DNA of 64,000 nucleotides, taken from the NCBI RefSeq assembly GCF_019649055.1, contig NW_026570374.1:1-64000 (forward strand), read 5' to 3'. The DNA is from Paramacrobiotus metropolitanus (taxonomy: Eukaryota > Tardigrada > Eutardigrada > Parachela > Macrobiotidae). Of the stretch, positions 1 through 12,096 are shown one piece after another. Numbering within the stretch: the stretch's first letter is position 1; every line of letters begins with the position of its first letter. The notes below the pieces were generated by a model. The model had not been told where the DNA came from, ran no database searches, and saw only the letters and a program-made list of their open reading frames with translations. The position numbers and the translations under genes were made by a program.

Positions 1-224
1 TCCCCGGGGATCAATTCTCACTGTCAACATCCGCTTGCGAAACCCCCGAGAATTAAATGCAGATTATTCTACTCTCTCATCAAGTCATTGGTAAACATAA
101 CACAGCTCATGCACGTACAGAAGGAGAAATTCCTAGCGGAAGCGGCAGCAGCCACCAACTTAATAACACATGCACAGTTGCCAACCTAGGATATACTGTA
201 TATAATTAGGCACAAGCGAATATC

Positions 225-1317
225 ATGGTTTTGGGGCGCGTGCATTTGAGCCGGCTCCAATCCGGCAACCAGTCCTCCAACGACACCAGCGTCTTACTGG
301 TGGCTACTGGTCTGCCGCTGCCGGCTGTAACGCTCTTCCTAACCGCGGACGCCGCCGCCGTCCTGGGCAACGGTCTGATCTTCCTACTCTTCCTGTTTAA
401 CCGCGCGCTGATGTCCCCGTTCAACCTGTACCTCGTCAACCTGTTAAGCGCCAACCTGCTCTACTACAGCCTCAACTTCCCGCAGCACCTCTTCAACTAC
501 GTCCTGCACACGTGGTACGGCCATACCACCGGCTGCAGCGTCCAGCTGGCGCTGCTGTGGACCAGCGGCTCCGTCATCCGCTTCGCGCACGCCGCCATCA
601 CGCTCAACCGGGTGTGGGCGCTCCTGGCGCCCTTGTCCTACCGGCAGCAGCACGGCTACCGCGTCGCCCGCCTGCTGTGCGCGGCCACCTGGATGTTAGC
701 CGGGGTCTTGACCGTCCCGGCGAATATCCTGGACCACCTGTACTACCGGCTGCCGCCCGCGGAGTTCGGCTGCACGACCAGCCTGGCGGAGCGGCCGGTG
801 CAGGACGCGCTGATCGCCACGTCGGTGCTGACCACCGTCGCGCTGGTCGTCATCGTGGCGGCCTACCCTGGATCTGGTGGAAGCGCCGGCAGCGGCACCG
901 CGCGCGGCTGGACTCCCATCCCGGCCCGCCGCCGTGGAGCCCGGCGCCGCCCAGCGGCCGTAAGTTAACGCGGCTTATTTATGTTATTCCGAAAGGTCAT
1001 CTGGTTCTTTATATATAGAAGCAATGATGCCGGCCGCGCGCGGTCGGGCGGATACCGGCGCCGGTGGCGGCGGACGGTCGCACTCGTTCGTGGTGCTGAG
1101 CCTGCTGACGGTCAGCGTGACCTTGGCGTGGGGCCCGCTGGCCGTCTTCCATCCCCTGGTCTGGAGCGTCCGCGGCCGTTTCGACACCCAGACAGTCGTC
1201 GTCGCGCTGACCCTCCTCGACCACTGCCAGGGCGTCGTCGACCCCTTCCTCATTGTCGCCGCCTTCCGCCAGCTCTACCTGGCGTTGATAACGCTGATTC
1301 GCTGTCCGCGAAAATAA
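225..1317 (+). CDS. Divergent class A (rhodopsin-like) GPCR, 2 exons with one apparent 1-base break
   Basis: Seven-transmembrane receptor of the plasma membrane; ligand unknown. Exon 1 (225-959) holds TM1 (GNGLIFLLFLFN), TM2, TM3 with the ECL cysteine, a degenerate DRY box (NRVW followed by PLSYR), TM4, an extracellular-loop-2 cysteine and TM5. Exon 2 (1019-1317) holds TM6 and TM7 with DPF in place of NPxxY. The donor GTAAGT at 960 and acceptor at 1017-1018 bound a 59-bp intron. Exon 1 and exon 2 only join in phase if one base is gained at the CCC run at 866-868. That shift also turns the end of TM5 into WIWWKRRQRHRAR, a typical basic loop-3 start, so an assembly indel is likely. No canonical peptide- or amine-receptor signature was recognised. 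An AATAAA overlaps the stop. Confidence 0.75.
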
Positions 1318-1575
1318 ACGGCTTTCGGTTGTTGTAATTTTTGTACTAGGTTCGACAGAGCCGCACAGAAATTTAAGCAATGACAGGTTGGCAGTATGTA
1401 CAGGGATTTGATAACTGATGTAAAGGTCACGCGGCCTGCACGCTGCGTTGCGACAGGCATTTTTATTTATTTTGGATGCGCATATATATAACTATACATA
1501 TGTATCTATATATAAAATCTGTTATATGCATATTGTGAAAACTGAGTAAACTGGAAGACTACAGCAATAAAATGA
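1318..1575. other. 3' intergenic spacer between convergent genes
   Basis: AT-rich spacer between the GPCR on + and the PG-rich protein gene on -. A run of TATATA dinucleotides lies at about 1482-1515. I see no coding or RNA gene. Confidence 0.5.
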
Positions 1576-3060
1576 TCATATCCAGACATTCGTCGCGTTG
1601 TAATGGAACGACTTCGCCGCCGGCAGTTTCCCGGCATCGTACAGTTTAGCGGGCGGTGTCCCCTCCGCTGACGAACAACGCCTCCCGTAGCGAGCCAGCA
1701 TCTCCCGCGCCCGGCGCAGATTCTTCAGCGTCCGCGGCGCCACCGTCGTCGCTTCCGGCCCGATACTCCCGTACTTCCCCACATCGTACTGCCCCGGTCC
1801 GGGGGCCTCGCGGACCTCCCGCGCCATGCACGCCACATTCCGCGGCCGCTTGGGGAACACCGCCCCCTCCGCGCCGGCGTTCCAGTGTTGTTTCCCAATC
1901 CCACCTGCGAACGCGACGGCCGGAGAGGGTCGACGCCGCTCCACAGGTCACCCTCCGTGGGGCGCCGGGCCGCCGGCATCCGGGGCGCGGTGTAGCGGAT
2001 GGAGCAGGCCCGCGGCGCGGTGGGGTGCAGGAGGTGGTCCTGGACGTCGTAGGCCCACGGGAAGAGGCCGGTGACCGCGGGGGCGTGGATGCGCGGCAGG
2101 CGGGAGCGGAAGACGGCGCGGCCGCGCGCGATGTTGCCGCCGAAACGCGGCTGGACGTTGTAGCGGGTGGGGGAGGGGCGGCGCGACGGGGCGTGGTGGT
2201 GGACGACCACGGGAGTGCGGTGAGTGGGGCGGGAGGGGGGCTTCCGGTCGGTGAGGGTGTAGGTGCCCACCGGAGGGGAGGTTGTGTGCAGCGCCGTCGG
2301 GAAGCGGCCCACCTAGTTAATAAGGCCACAAATTTAATGGAAGTTAATGTAAATAAAATTGATATACTTAAGTTTTATTATAAACTGATTTAAGCCACAA
2401 TATAAATTAATTCAAACTAAATTAAAAAAAAAACAGTGGTAAATGCTTGAAAAAGAATTTATTGTACAGTAATTAAAATGGATTTATTTAACTAAAATTC
2501 GAGCAAAGACGTATATTAAATAAATTGAAAGTATTAGTTACTTTATCTAAAATTCGATTCAAATATACTGAAATTTAATTTAAATCGATTTTTCATTCGA
2601 AAAACAGCTTGAAACAAAATAAATCCCTCCGGCTGGCTGGCTGCCTCACCGTCGAGCCGAACACCGGCCACGTTGACCTTCCCGGCAGCAACACCTTGCG
2701 CGGTGGCGGCTGGCCGGGCGGCGCCTCCGGGGATTTGGCCGGATCCTTGAAGGAGGGCGGCACCGCGGGGTACTTGGCGGGTCCGGGGTTCTCCGGCACC
2801 TGGCCAATCCCCGAGATCAGTCAGATAGACACTCTTATATGCACCGACAATGCGAGTATTTGAGAGCGCCTTACACGCCGGCATTAGGCAGAAATAGCAC
2901 TGAGTGTCTTCACCGTTTCGTGGGGGAAACGCAGGGCTCCGGTGCCGAAACCGAATTTATCGGAATTATCCGCCACCAGCACGCGATGCCGGCTGGGAAT
3001 GGACGCCGGCACCGGCAGGCGGCGCATGCGCGGCTGAATCTTTCGTCTGATATTCACCAT
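1576..3060 (-). CDS. Sperm-tail PG-rich (SHIPPO) repeat protein, ODF3/CIMAP or STPG-like
   Basis: Probably a ciliary or sperm-flagellar microtubule-associated protein. I reconstruct four exons on the minus strand with matching phases: 3060-2914, 2799-2650, 2312-1952 and 1904-1576, giving about 328 residues. The start is ATG at 3060. Donors GTGAAG, GTGAGG and GTGACC and matching AG acceptors support the model. Repeats typical of the family are visible: ENPGPAKYP in exon 2, PVGTYTL and PTRYNV in exon 3, and APGPGQYDV in exon 4. Prolines are very abundant, as usual in SHIPPO proteins. Which subfamily it belongs to cannot be decided by eye. Splice phases agree throughout, so I think the gene is intact. 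Confidence 0.65.
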
Positions 3061-3309
3061 CGCTCCCAGAAATTAAATACGAAATTGATCCAGAATTATT
3101 TTGAATTTTTTGCAATTTTATTCTGTTGTTCCCACATGAATTAATTGTCGCATCATGATCACGCTGTTGAAGACTTGTTTATATTATTTTTATTTAAAAA
3201 TCAATCGCAGCCAATTCGGTTACTATGGATACCAGTGGAAAATCTCAATATAAAGCAAACGAAACCCAGCATTTTGCCGTTTTCCCAATAAAATCAGCCA
3301 GTTCATTCA

Positions 3310-5556
3310 TCAGGTCTCTTTGGCGCGCATGGCGGCGCGCTTGGCGGTGACGGCCTGGTAGCCGGCGGAGACCTTGTTGACGGAGCAGCGCGAGCCGCAC
3401 GTCTCGCACTGCAGGAAGACGACGCGCGTCTGGTCGTCCTTCTGCAGCAGCGTCTCCGGCGAGCGGCACGTGTGGCAGGTGACGTACTCCTTGATGTAGC
3501 GCCGCAGCACGTTCTCGATCTGCTTCTGCTGGAAGCGGCCCTTGATGATCAGCTGGCTGTTGGCGTCCACCGAGCCCGTCGTACCTGCCAACCAATCAGT
3601 AAATCTAATTTCAACTTGGCTCAATTCAATTTTAATTTCAAAATTAACCCAGGCGATTTCATAAACCATAAAATACAGCCAAAATGTGCGAATTTAAATC
3701 GAATTTTTATGGAATTTTCGCAGTTTAATTCTCATTGATTTATCTTTAATTTTCAAAAAATAAACCAACAAAAGTTTCTGTCTAAATTAAACAAACGTTT
3801 GGAGACACTCCATGAAATCCCACCAAACAGCGTATAAATTCAAATCTTTTAACTGAGTTTTTAAAAATATTTTTAAAAATTCTAAATGCACAAAGCAAAT
3901 TCCAGCAATAATAACTGACGAAAGGTTAATGGTAATTGAGACGTATTCGTTCGGAAACAGAGACGGTGAGTTGAGCGTACGCACCTAATTCGGCGAGGAG
4001 GAAGGCGATGAGGTGTTTGGGCTGGCGGCGCATGATGCGGCAGATCTCGGTGAAGTTGGCGAAGGAGGTCTTCTTCGTGCCGACCTTGACGACCTGCGGC
4101 GGCCGCATGACGATCTTGCGCTTCTCCCCGCCCACGTACTCGGGGTTCTTCTCGCGCATGATGTCGAAGACGCGCGTCAGCAGCTCGTCGTACGTGTAGT
4201 CGCGGTCCGAGCCCAGCCAGGCGCCCTTCATGATATTAGCCGACGGCGTCATCTCTGCAGCCCACCACACGTTTAATTGTGCAATAAATACAATTATTCA
4301 CAAAAAATACTGGACAAAATGAATAACACCAGGATGACGACGATTATGAACAGGACGCCGTGCTTACGCGGCTTAATGTTCTCCAAGTCGACATCATCCA
4401 CGAAATCCGCGCCGCCCTCGCCGTCCACGTCGTCCTCCTCGTCGTCGGCGAATTTCACCGATTTGCCCCGGCTTCGGCTTCTTGAATTCACCGAAATCCG
4501 CGCCATCGTCCTCATCCACGGGCTCATCCTCATCCTACACATTTCTACTTTGTATCATCCAACTTCCACAATAATTCTGTCCATTACTAATCAATTTACA
4601 GTTTCCATTACCACACATTCTTAGTAATTTTTCAATAAATGTTAAATAATTTGGCTTATTACAAATTGACTAGTTTTTTTTATATAAAAGGAATAGTAAT
4701 TCTGGAAGTCCCAATAAAAAATAAATTCCCAAGGCAGGTAATAAATAAATTCTTTTACTACTAGCGTTTTTTTCGCGATAAAAACGCCAACAAAGCCTCT
4801 GCGCTGTCGTAATAACTAATAAGCTGTACAAATTCAAACTGAATTTTCTATCGAATTTCGGAAACTGAAGTTGGACTTACTTTCGCTTCTTCGTCGGCAT
4901 CCACGTCGACGGGCTTCTTGGCCTTCTTCTTCTTCTTGCCAAACTGCAGCGCCTCCTCGTCATCTGCGGAATACAACCAATTTAGAAATTAAAAGATTTC
5001 CCGCGTTCCCCAACAAAATCATCAACCAAAGAAATTTCCCAAATCAACAACTGCGAGTAACTCGGCGCGACTACAAAAATCCCAGTAGCACCAACGGTTT
5101 CTGTACCGAGCAGAACCAAAATCTCACTGCTTTGCGCTTGATATCAAGTTTGACTGATAACTGATGACTTCATGTTGATTTACCCTTTACGGTCGTCTCT
5201 GTTGGAGCAGCCTCCTCTTCCGTGGTTTTTTTAGTGGCCTTCTTCTTCTTCTTTCCGGTGAACTGCAGCTCCTCATCGTCGCCTGCCCCGGGCGTGTCGG
5301 GCAGCGGGTCTTCCTCCTTGGGCTCCTCGTCCTTCTTGTCGCCGTCGCGATCACCCAGCGCCTTCTCCAGATTGAACGGCTTCTTCTTCTTCTTTTTCGT
5401 CAGTTCCAAATTCTGCAAGCCATTAATCTGCGAATTATTTATTTCACATTTAATCAGCGCTCAGCGTGAAACTGCACGAATCCGAAAAGTAACAGCCTGC
5501 TCGAGAACCAACAGCTTCGCTGTTGAAAAACAACTTACCATGTTTTCATCAGCCAT
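3310..5556 (-). CDS. EIF2S2: Translation initiation factor eIF2 subunit beta
   Basis: Subunit of the eIF2 GTPase complex that delivers initiator tRNA to the 40S ribosome. Six exons on -: 5556-5539, 5412-5184, 4963-4881, 4534-4368, 4254-3985 and 3584-3310. The N-terminal half has the three lysine blocks of eIF2-beta separated by acidic stretches. The C-terminal half has the conserved core ([29 protein letters not shown]) and the C4 zinc ribbon CHTC...CETC. The ATG at 5556 starts a tiny six-codon first exon ending at a GTAAGT donor. Exon 4 contains one frame break: the lysine/VKF block at 4466-4469 (four G on -) needs one base fewer to join its two halves, and the exon length (167) is one more than its splice phases require. 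This conserved single-copy gene is unlikely to be dead, so a homopolymer error is the best explanation. Confidence 0.95.
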
Positions 5557-6208
5557 GATTGCGAAATGTAAGAGAAATCGAACACGGAAAGAAAACAAAC
5601 CTAGAAAGTTCAACAACGGATGTTCAGCAATTTACGCTGCTAAACCCTTTCAATCAAAAGTAGATGAAATGTAAAAATAGTTTTCAAATCGCTTTCCTGA
5701 TCGAACCGACGCAAAATAAACGCTGTCGTCGCGGCGCACTCTGATAGATTTCATCAGCCGTAGGGAAATCACACTGCAATGGCTTCCATTTCCAGAAACT
5801 GCAATGGATTTGCCAGCTGGCAGAGCAAAATCGTTAACTGTAAATTTGTTCGATTCCATTTCCAGGCTGCGGTGGAATAAGCAAGAGCAACAGTTACCAA
5901 CGCACCGTGGCGGTTGCACTGCTAAGTGGTGCGTAGCGTGCAACCCCCCGGAAATTTTGACTGTATCTGTTTCGTTCGTGCAGGTTTCTCTATTTCAGTT
6001 TGTTTTTAAAACCAAAAACGGGAAAACTGGCCATTTTTTGGCGTTAGCTTGTTTTGGTTTTGAACTTTTGGCAAAATGTGTTGTGTATGATTTTCCCGTT
6101 GGGTAAAAATGTGGAGCTGCACCAGGCATCGATATGTTGGGGAAATCGTTCGTGCATTGCGTTGGGAATCCACTGCAGCTGCTCCTGCCGCGATCAGCTT
6201 GACGAACG
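5557..6208. promoter_or_regulatory. Shared upstream region of divergent EIF2S2 (-) and RARS2 (+)
   Basis: About 650 bp between two head-to-head translation genes, so probably a bidirectional promoter with the 5' leaders of both. No TATA box is evident. Part of it may hold an undetected first exon of RARS2, because the recognisable RARS2 reading frame starts abruptly near 6209-6311. Confidence 0.4.
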
Positions 6209-9200
6209 ATGCATCGCCAGCGCATCGCGATCCTTCTGCTCTTCTACAGGTTTGAATTTGCTATGAAATTACTCCTCTCTTATGTCTCTGAGTGGGCGCA
6301 TTTCATGCAGACTCTCCGGGAGATTGTGCAACACAAGAAGGATTATCCCTTCTTGGCGCTGAGGAAGAAACCACGCAAGACCATCGTCATCGACTTCAGG
6401 TTAACAGAGGATTCCTCAATTAATTTTTGCACTCCTGCTCGATTCTGCGACGATTATCTTCGCATCCGAGACCTAATGTTTATTTTTTTCTATTTTTAAA
6501 ACATTACAATATTGTACGGTTTATTCGTAGCAAATTTTTTAAAACTGTTTTAAAGATCTTGAAATGTTTTTTTTTTAAAAATGTTTCAAATTCAATAAAA
6601 TCTTGTACAATTTTATTAAGATTGTTTTATTTTTATGCAGATAATTTTATTTTAAATTATTATAATGTATTTATGAAGATATTATCTAGTTTGTTAATAG
6701 CCGTCTTTATTAAAAAATTTTGAAGATTATACGGTTTTAATTTTTTTAAAATTGATTACTTAATATCTTGATTTAAATATTATGCAGCTTATTAGCAAGA
6801 TGGTTGATCCTCCTGAGAGTAGCCCCGTTGGTGTGTTGCAGTTCCCCGAACATAGCCAAACCGTTCCACGCGGGCCACCTGCGCTCGACGGTCCTGGGCA
6901 ACTTCATCGCCAACCTGCACAACCGCAGCGGCCATCGCGTCCACCGCGTCAACTACCTGGGCGACTGGGGCACGCAGTGCGGTACGTCAGACCAACCGCC
7001 CACGGGCCGCACTGGCATTAAACATTTGGCTGTTGCAGGCATCGTGCTGGCCGCGCTGGAGGCGTTCGGCTCGGAGGAACAACTGCAGACTTCGCCTCTC
7101 CAACACCTCCTGGAGGTACGCAGTAAAATCAGATTTGATACTGCAGCGCTGAAACTCTGGATTTTATTGCTAGTTGTACGTGAAAGGTTCGGAGTTGGAC
7201 AAGAACGACGCGGAGTTTAATCAGCGGGCGCGCAGCATCTTCGCCGCCATGGAAGCAGGTACAGCACGTCACCGGCGTCGAGGGGCGGTTATTAAAATTA
7301 ATAACAGTTCTGCAGGTGATGTGTCGCTGTCCCAGCAGTGGTCTACTGTGCGGGATCTCAGTCTGCGCCAATACGACGCGCTCTACAAGGTAAGCCGCGT
7401 TCTTACGAATTAGCCAGTATAAAACTGCATTAAAAATGCGATGTAATATTGAATTAAAAAATCGCGTTAAAATGATAGTAAAAAATGGAAGTAAAATGCC
7501 GGTTTCTGTATTTTTGATTGCAGCGAATAGGCGTGGAGTTTGACGAGACGAGCGGGGAGTCGTTGTACGCCCACGCGGCGCGTGAGGCGGCCCGTCACTT
7601 GACCGACGCACTGCAGGTGCGTGTAACGTCAGTAATGTTTCTTCTGATTTTCTCAGTATATTTTACTGTTTCAGGCCGAAGCGCCGGCGGATGAGGTGGC
7701 CGGAGAGTTCGGTCAGCGCCTGCTGAAAACGGATGGATCCAGTTTGTATTTGTCGCGGTAAGACGGTCACTAAGACCCACCGGAAGCTGTTTTGGTGCGT
7801 GACGTTTGCATTGGATTTTTTTGTCAGGGATTTGGCCGCGCTGCTGGATCGTGCCCGTCGTCTGAACTTTGACGAGATGCTGTACGTCGTGGAGAACGCG
7901 CAGACGGAGCATTTCCAGGCGCTCTTCCAGGCGGCGCAGTATTTTCCCGAATTAAAAAATCGGTAAAAAATTGAATAACAAATAATTTCGTTAAAAAATG
8001 AATAAAAAGCCGGTATAGAAGTCAGAGAAAATCCGTGAAAATTGAATTATAAAGCCATTAAAAAAATTTATTAAAAAAGCGGTAAAAAACTGAAGACATA
8101 AAAAAAAACCGGATACAAAAAAAGCCGGTAAAAAATTAAAAGAAAAAATGAGAAGAAAATGAATTAAAATGCCGGTAATTTTTTAAATTATGCGAGAATT
8201 CGCAACGTGACTAGTGACGAATGTTTGGCTTGCAGGACGCTGCAGCACGTCAAATTCGGTCGGATTCGCGGGCTGAGCACCCGCAAGGGCCAGGTGGTGC
8301 TGCTGTCCGATCTGCTGGATGAGTTGCAGCAGAGCATGAAGGAACGGATGGGCGGAAGCAAGAGTAAGCGAAAATTGGACTTTTTATGCCAGCGCGGAGT
8401 GTGTTGGACCGGTTGGCGTTTGTAGCGACGAAAGTGCCGGCGGCGGAAGTGGACGCGGTGGCGGAGGCGCTGGCCTTGTCCCTCATTATCGTCAACGATT
8501 TCCAGCAGAGCCGGACGCATGACTACGACAACGCGCGCGGCAAACTGCAGCAGGTGGAGGGCGACACGGGGCTGTTTTTGCAATACTGCCACGCACGCAT
8601 CTGCAGGTTAGTGTTTTATTTTATTAATTTTTGTATTAGATTTTCTTGTATTTTCTGTTTTTGTATTATGTTCTATATTTTCTGTATTTTATTTAATCGA
8701 TATTTAATGTTGTCGTTTTGTTATATTTTTTCGTATCGTTTCTCTTTATTTTCTTTTCTGTTATATTTTGTAATTTTTGTTTTGTTAGTTTGGAGCGAAG
8801 CGCCGGCGTGAATGTGAATGAGAACTGCGATGTGGAGTGTTTACGGGAGGAGGAAGCGTTGGCCGTGCTGCAGCAGTTGGCGGCGGTGCAGAGCTGCGTG
8901 GAGCGGGCCGGCACGCAGCTGGAGCCGGTGCACATTGTCCGTTATCTCTTCCAGACGGCGTAAGTGTCTACGTTCCACAGCCAGCCTTTTCATACATTTT
9001 TTATCGTATTTTTAATTCAGTTTCTTACCGGCCTTTTTTTTATTCGGTTTTTACCGACTTTTTGATTTACATATGTACGTTGTGCCGGAAATTTTTATTC
9101 AATTTTTTGCCGAATTTCTAGTTCAGATTTTTACCGGTTTTTAGTTCAATTTTTTACCGGTTTTTAGTTTAATTTTTTACCGGTTTCTTGTTCAATTTTG

Positions 9201-9610
9201 TACCGGTTTTTAGTTCAGTGTTCACCGGTTTTTAGTTCAAGTTTTTACCGGTTTTTTAGTTCGGTTTTTTACCGGTTTCTTGTTCAATTTTTTACCGGTT
9301 TTTTAATTCAAATTTTTACCGGTTTTTCTGTTCTGTTTTTTACGAATAACTTTTACCGGATTTTCTAAAGTCATGAATCGCTTATTTTGTAGGCATCTCA
9401 GTAACCGCGCCATGCGGATTTTGCGCGTGAAAAACCAGCCGAAGGATGTCGCGGAGGTGAGCCAGAAAGTGAATTATTTCCATTTGATTAAAACGACGCT
9501 AAAACATAGATTTTAATTTTCAGGCGCGTTTGCTGCTGTTCCACGGCGTCCGGCTGGTAATGGCCGCCCTGATGGAGGTGCTGGGCCTGCGACCACTGCA
9601 GCAAATGTGA
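6209..9610 (+). CDS. RARS2: Mitochondrial arginyl-tRNA synthetase
   Basis: Class I synthetase charging mitochondrial tRNA-Arg. Exons seen: (6209 or 6311)-6399, 6842-6981, 7039-7115, 7174-7258, 7316-7389, 7524-7616, 7675-7757, 7828-7962, 8236-8363, 8393-8606, 8789-8959, 9393-9456 and 9524-9610. All internal splice phases agree. The HIGH motif is HAGH within [14 protein letters not shown]; the KMSKS-like signature is LSTRKG in exon 9; the anticodon-binding domain covers the last exons ([23 protein letters not shown]). The closest recognised relative is the animal mitochondrial enzyme (NYLGDWGTQ). The start is uncertain: ATG 6209 is in frame through 6399, but an intron acceptor at 6309-6310 could instead join an unseen upstream exon. 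The N-terminal domain of the family appears short or missing. Confidence 0.92.
9070..9360. repeat. Intronic minisatellite in RARS2 (ACCGGTTTTTAGTTCAA-type units)
   Basis: Roughly 22-24 bp units containing TTTTTACCGGTTTTTAGTTC recur about ten times with small length changes within the 433-bp intron before the penultimate exon. A related TAAAAA/GCCGG-rich tract fills the intron at about 7963-8200. Confidence 0.7.
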
Positions 9611-10085
9611 TTAAATTTTTTTGCTCTTTTCGTACACGACTGCCGGTCGTGGGCGGTTGTACTGGTGACTGTGATCTATTTTGTGCCGGCATTTTTCTTC
9701 TGTTTTTCAAGCGTGTTAATGAAAAAGCGAGCTGCTAATTAGCGGCGTCAGCACGTCGTGCTCACTTGACAAATTATTCATATTTTAACAACAACAACAG
9801 AACCGGATTGCGACAAACACGCTGGTGCAACAGGATAGTTTCCGCCTGCAGTTGTTTTTGTCGCGCGGGTTTTTTCAACAATTCCCATAAAAAAATCCGC
9901 TAGCGGCAAAAATTACAAAAAAGCATGGCGCATTGCGTGAGACGCTTTGTGCACGTGCGGATATTCAACCGGCATTTTTTTCCAGCTGGCCTTGTTGATT
10001 TTAGTTTCGGTGTGAATTAACCGAAATTAATTTTTATATTTTTGGTGCGTACAGAATACTACTACAGATACAGCTGCGATTAATC
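9611..10085. promoter_or_regulatory. Intergenic, upstream of the amine oxidase gene
   Basis: AT-rich spacer after the RARS2 stop with several TGCCGGCA/ACCGG motifs (for example near 9683 and 9969). It presumably carries the RARS2 3' end and the promoter of the following gene. No coding sequence is visible. Confidence 0.4.
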
Positions 10086-11793
10086 ATGGATTTTATAAGA
10101 AAAATGTTTGTGCTGTGTTTAATCGTCAATTATTCCCGCGTTGCCTCCGCTGGGCGGGAGCCGATTCGTTGTCAGACGGTGATCATCGGGACGGGCATCG
10201 CCGGCGCCTACGCCGCGTATAAACTCGCCCCGACCTTAAAATCGGACCTGTGCGTCATCGAACGCCACGCCTACGACGGCGGCCGCATCATCGACGTCAG
10301 CGAGGCCCCCGGCGGTCCGCGCTGGGGCATCGGCGCCATCCGCGTGATGGCCGAGCACGTCAACATGCGCTACTTAGCCGGCCTCTTCAACATCACCCTC
10401 CAACCGGGCATGGGCACCGAGTACGTGCACACCGCCGGCCGCGACTACTTCCGCAGCGTCGACGGCAGCACCCGCGGGCGGGCGGCCGGCTGCATGACCA
10501 CCCGACTCTCCAACGCCTGCTGGACCGACGCCCAGATCGTCCAGGCCATCGTGCGGCACACCCGCGCCCACCCGGAGGAGGTCGACCGCTTCCCGGACTT
10601 CCGGGACCTCGTGCGGGCGCTGGTGGGGACCGAGGGCCTGGCGTTCCTCCAGGGCTTCACGCGTTTCAACACCTTCTTCGCGCAATCCCACTCCCCGGCG
10701 TCCATGCTGGACTTCCTGGAGTGGGAGTACGGGTGGAAAGACCAGCGCATCTTCTACACGGTCGGCGGGATGGCGACCTTCGTCCAGCGGCTGATGGACG
10801 CCGTCAGGAGCACCTCCGCCCGGGTGTTCCACAACCAGACCATCGTCCAGATGGACGCTGACGTCTCCTTCACCCTCCGGAGCCCCACCCACACCTTCCT
10901 CGCCGACGAGGTCATCGCCAGCATCGACCCGTTCAATTTGAAGCAGGTGCGGGGCAACGTCGCGGCGGCCCTGGTCCGGAGCCGGGAGTTCCAGTCCCTC
11001 CTGCCGCACGTCGTCAGCACCGTGACGGCGTGGTGGCCGGCACGCTGGTGGGAGCGGGTCCCGATCAACGGCACCGCCGGGCGGTTGACGCGGTACATCA
11101 ACCACGAGTTGTGTTTAAACTCCATGGACATTCCGGTGTTCCCGTACGGGATCGCGCAGAACGTGTCGCGGGTGGTATATGACGACGGGCAGTGTCTGCC
11201 GTTGTGGCGGAAGCTGATCACCAACAGGACGACGCCGGACGCGCAGGATATCCATCTGCATGAGACGCGGAATATGTCGGATCCGCTGGTCACCGCCGTG
11301 ATGAAGTATCTGCGCGCGGCGTTCCCGGGCGTCAAGATCCCGCTGCCCAGGAAGATGCTAGGTAACAGCTGACTTCCGGTCACTTTATTAAAGCAGACAG
11401 CGACGTTGCACAACGCTGCAGACGTCCCATTTGAATGGGTCGTCTGTTCTTGCAATAATAATAATAATACTCGGTTGTATATATACGCGCGCGGTTTATG
11501 TAGGTATGCTGCGGGAGAACGCGTGGCACTACCAGCGCGCCGGCTCGCCCTTCAACGATCTGGACATCCGGCGGTGGTCGCGGGCGCCGCTGCCCGGTAG
11601 GAAGCTGGCGTTGGTGGGCGAGGCCTACAACAGCCGGCACGCCATGTGGAGCGAGGGCGCGCTCAAGACGGTCATGGCCGTGCTAGCCTTCCAATACGGC
11701 ATGTCGTACCCCTGCGTCGACGCCGCCGGCCAGCCCGAATACAAAACCGATTTCGCCAAGTGCACGCCGGCCACGGCGCGCAACCGGACGTAA
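10086..11793 (+). CDS. Secreted FAD-dependent amine oxidase (flavin monoamine/L-amino-acid oxidase family)
   Basis: Two exons, 10086-11361 and 11504-11793 (phase 1 intron with GTAACA donor), about 521 residues. An N-terminal hydrophobic stretch (KMFVLCLIVNYSRVASA) looks like a signal peptide. The dinucleotide-binding fold follows: VIIGTGIAGAYAAYKL near residue 32, then a conserved acidic residue (IER) and GGRI. The C-terminal exon carries KLALVGEAYNSRHAMWSEGA, the FAD-contacting GE...W.EGA motif of the family. Several N-x-S/T sites fit a secreted glycoprotein. The predicted reaction is oxidative deamination of an amine or amino acid with release of H2O2; the substrate cannot be read from sequence. 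The exon is very GC-rich, like its neighbours. Confidence 0.85.
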
Positions 11794-12096
11794 ATTTGTT
11801 AGATAAATTGTTGCCGAAACTTTGTTATTTATTTATGGAAGCATATTACATGCTTTCGCTGCAGTGTATATATATGATTTTGTATAAGAAACACGCAGTC
11901 GTATAATCAGCCGCACCGGCGCGCGGCTACGTGAACAACGGTCGCGTTAAAACATTTTTTATTCGAACATCACTGTGCCGATTTTTTGTGTGTATTTTAT
12001 TTGAAAATAAAGGGGAAAAGCATCGAAGCGTGTAACAAAAATAAAAATTCACCCAGAAAACGAATGTTAAATTGTGTTAATAGGGAAGGATACAAT

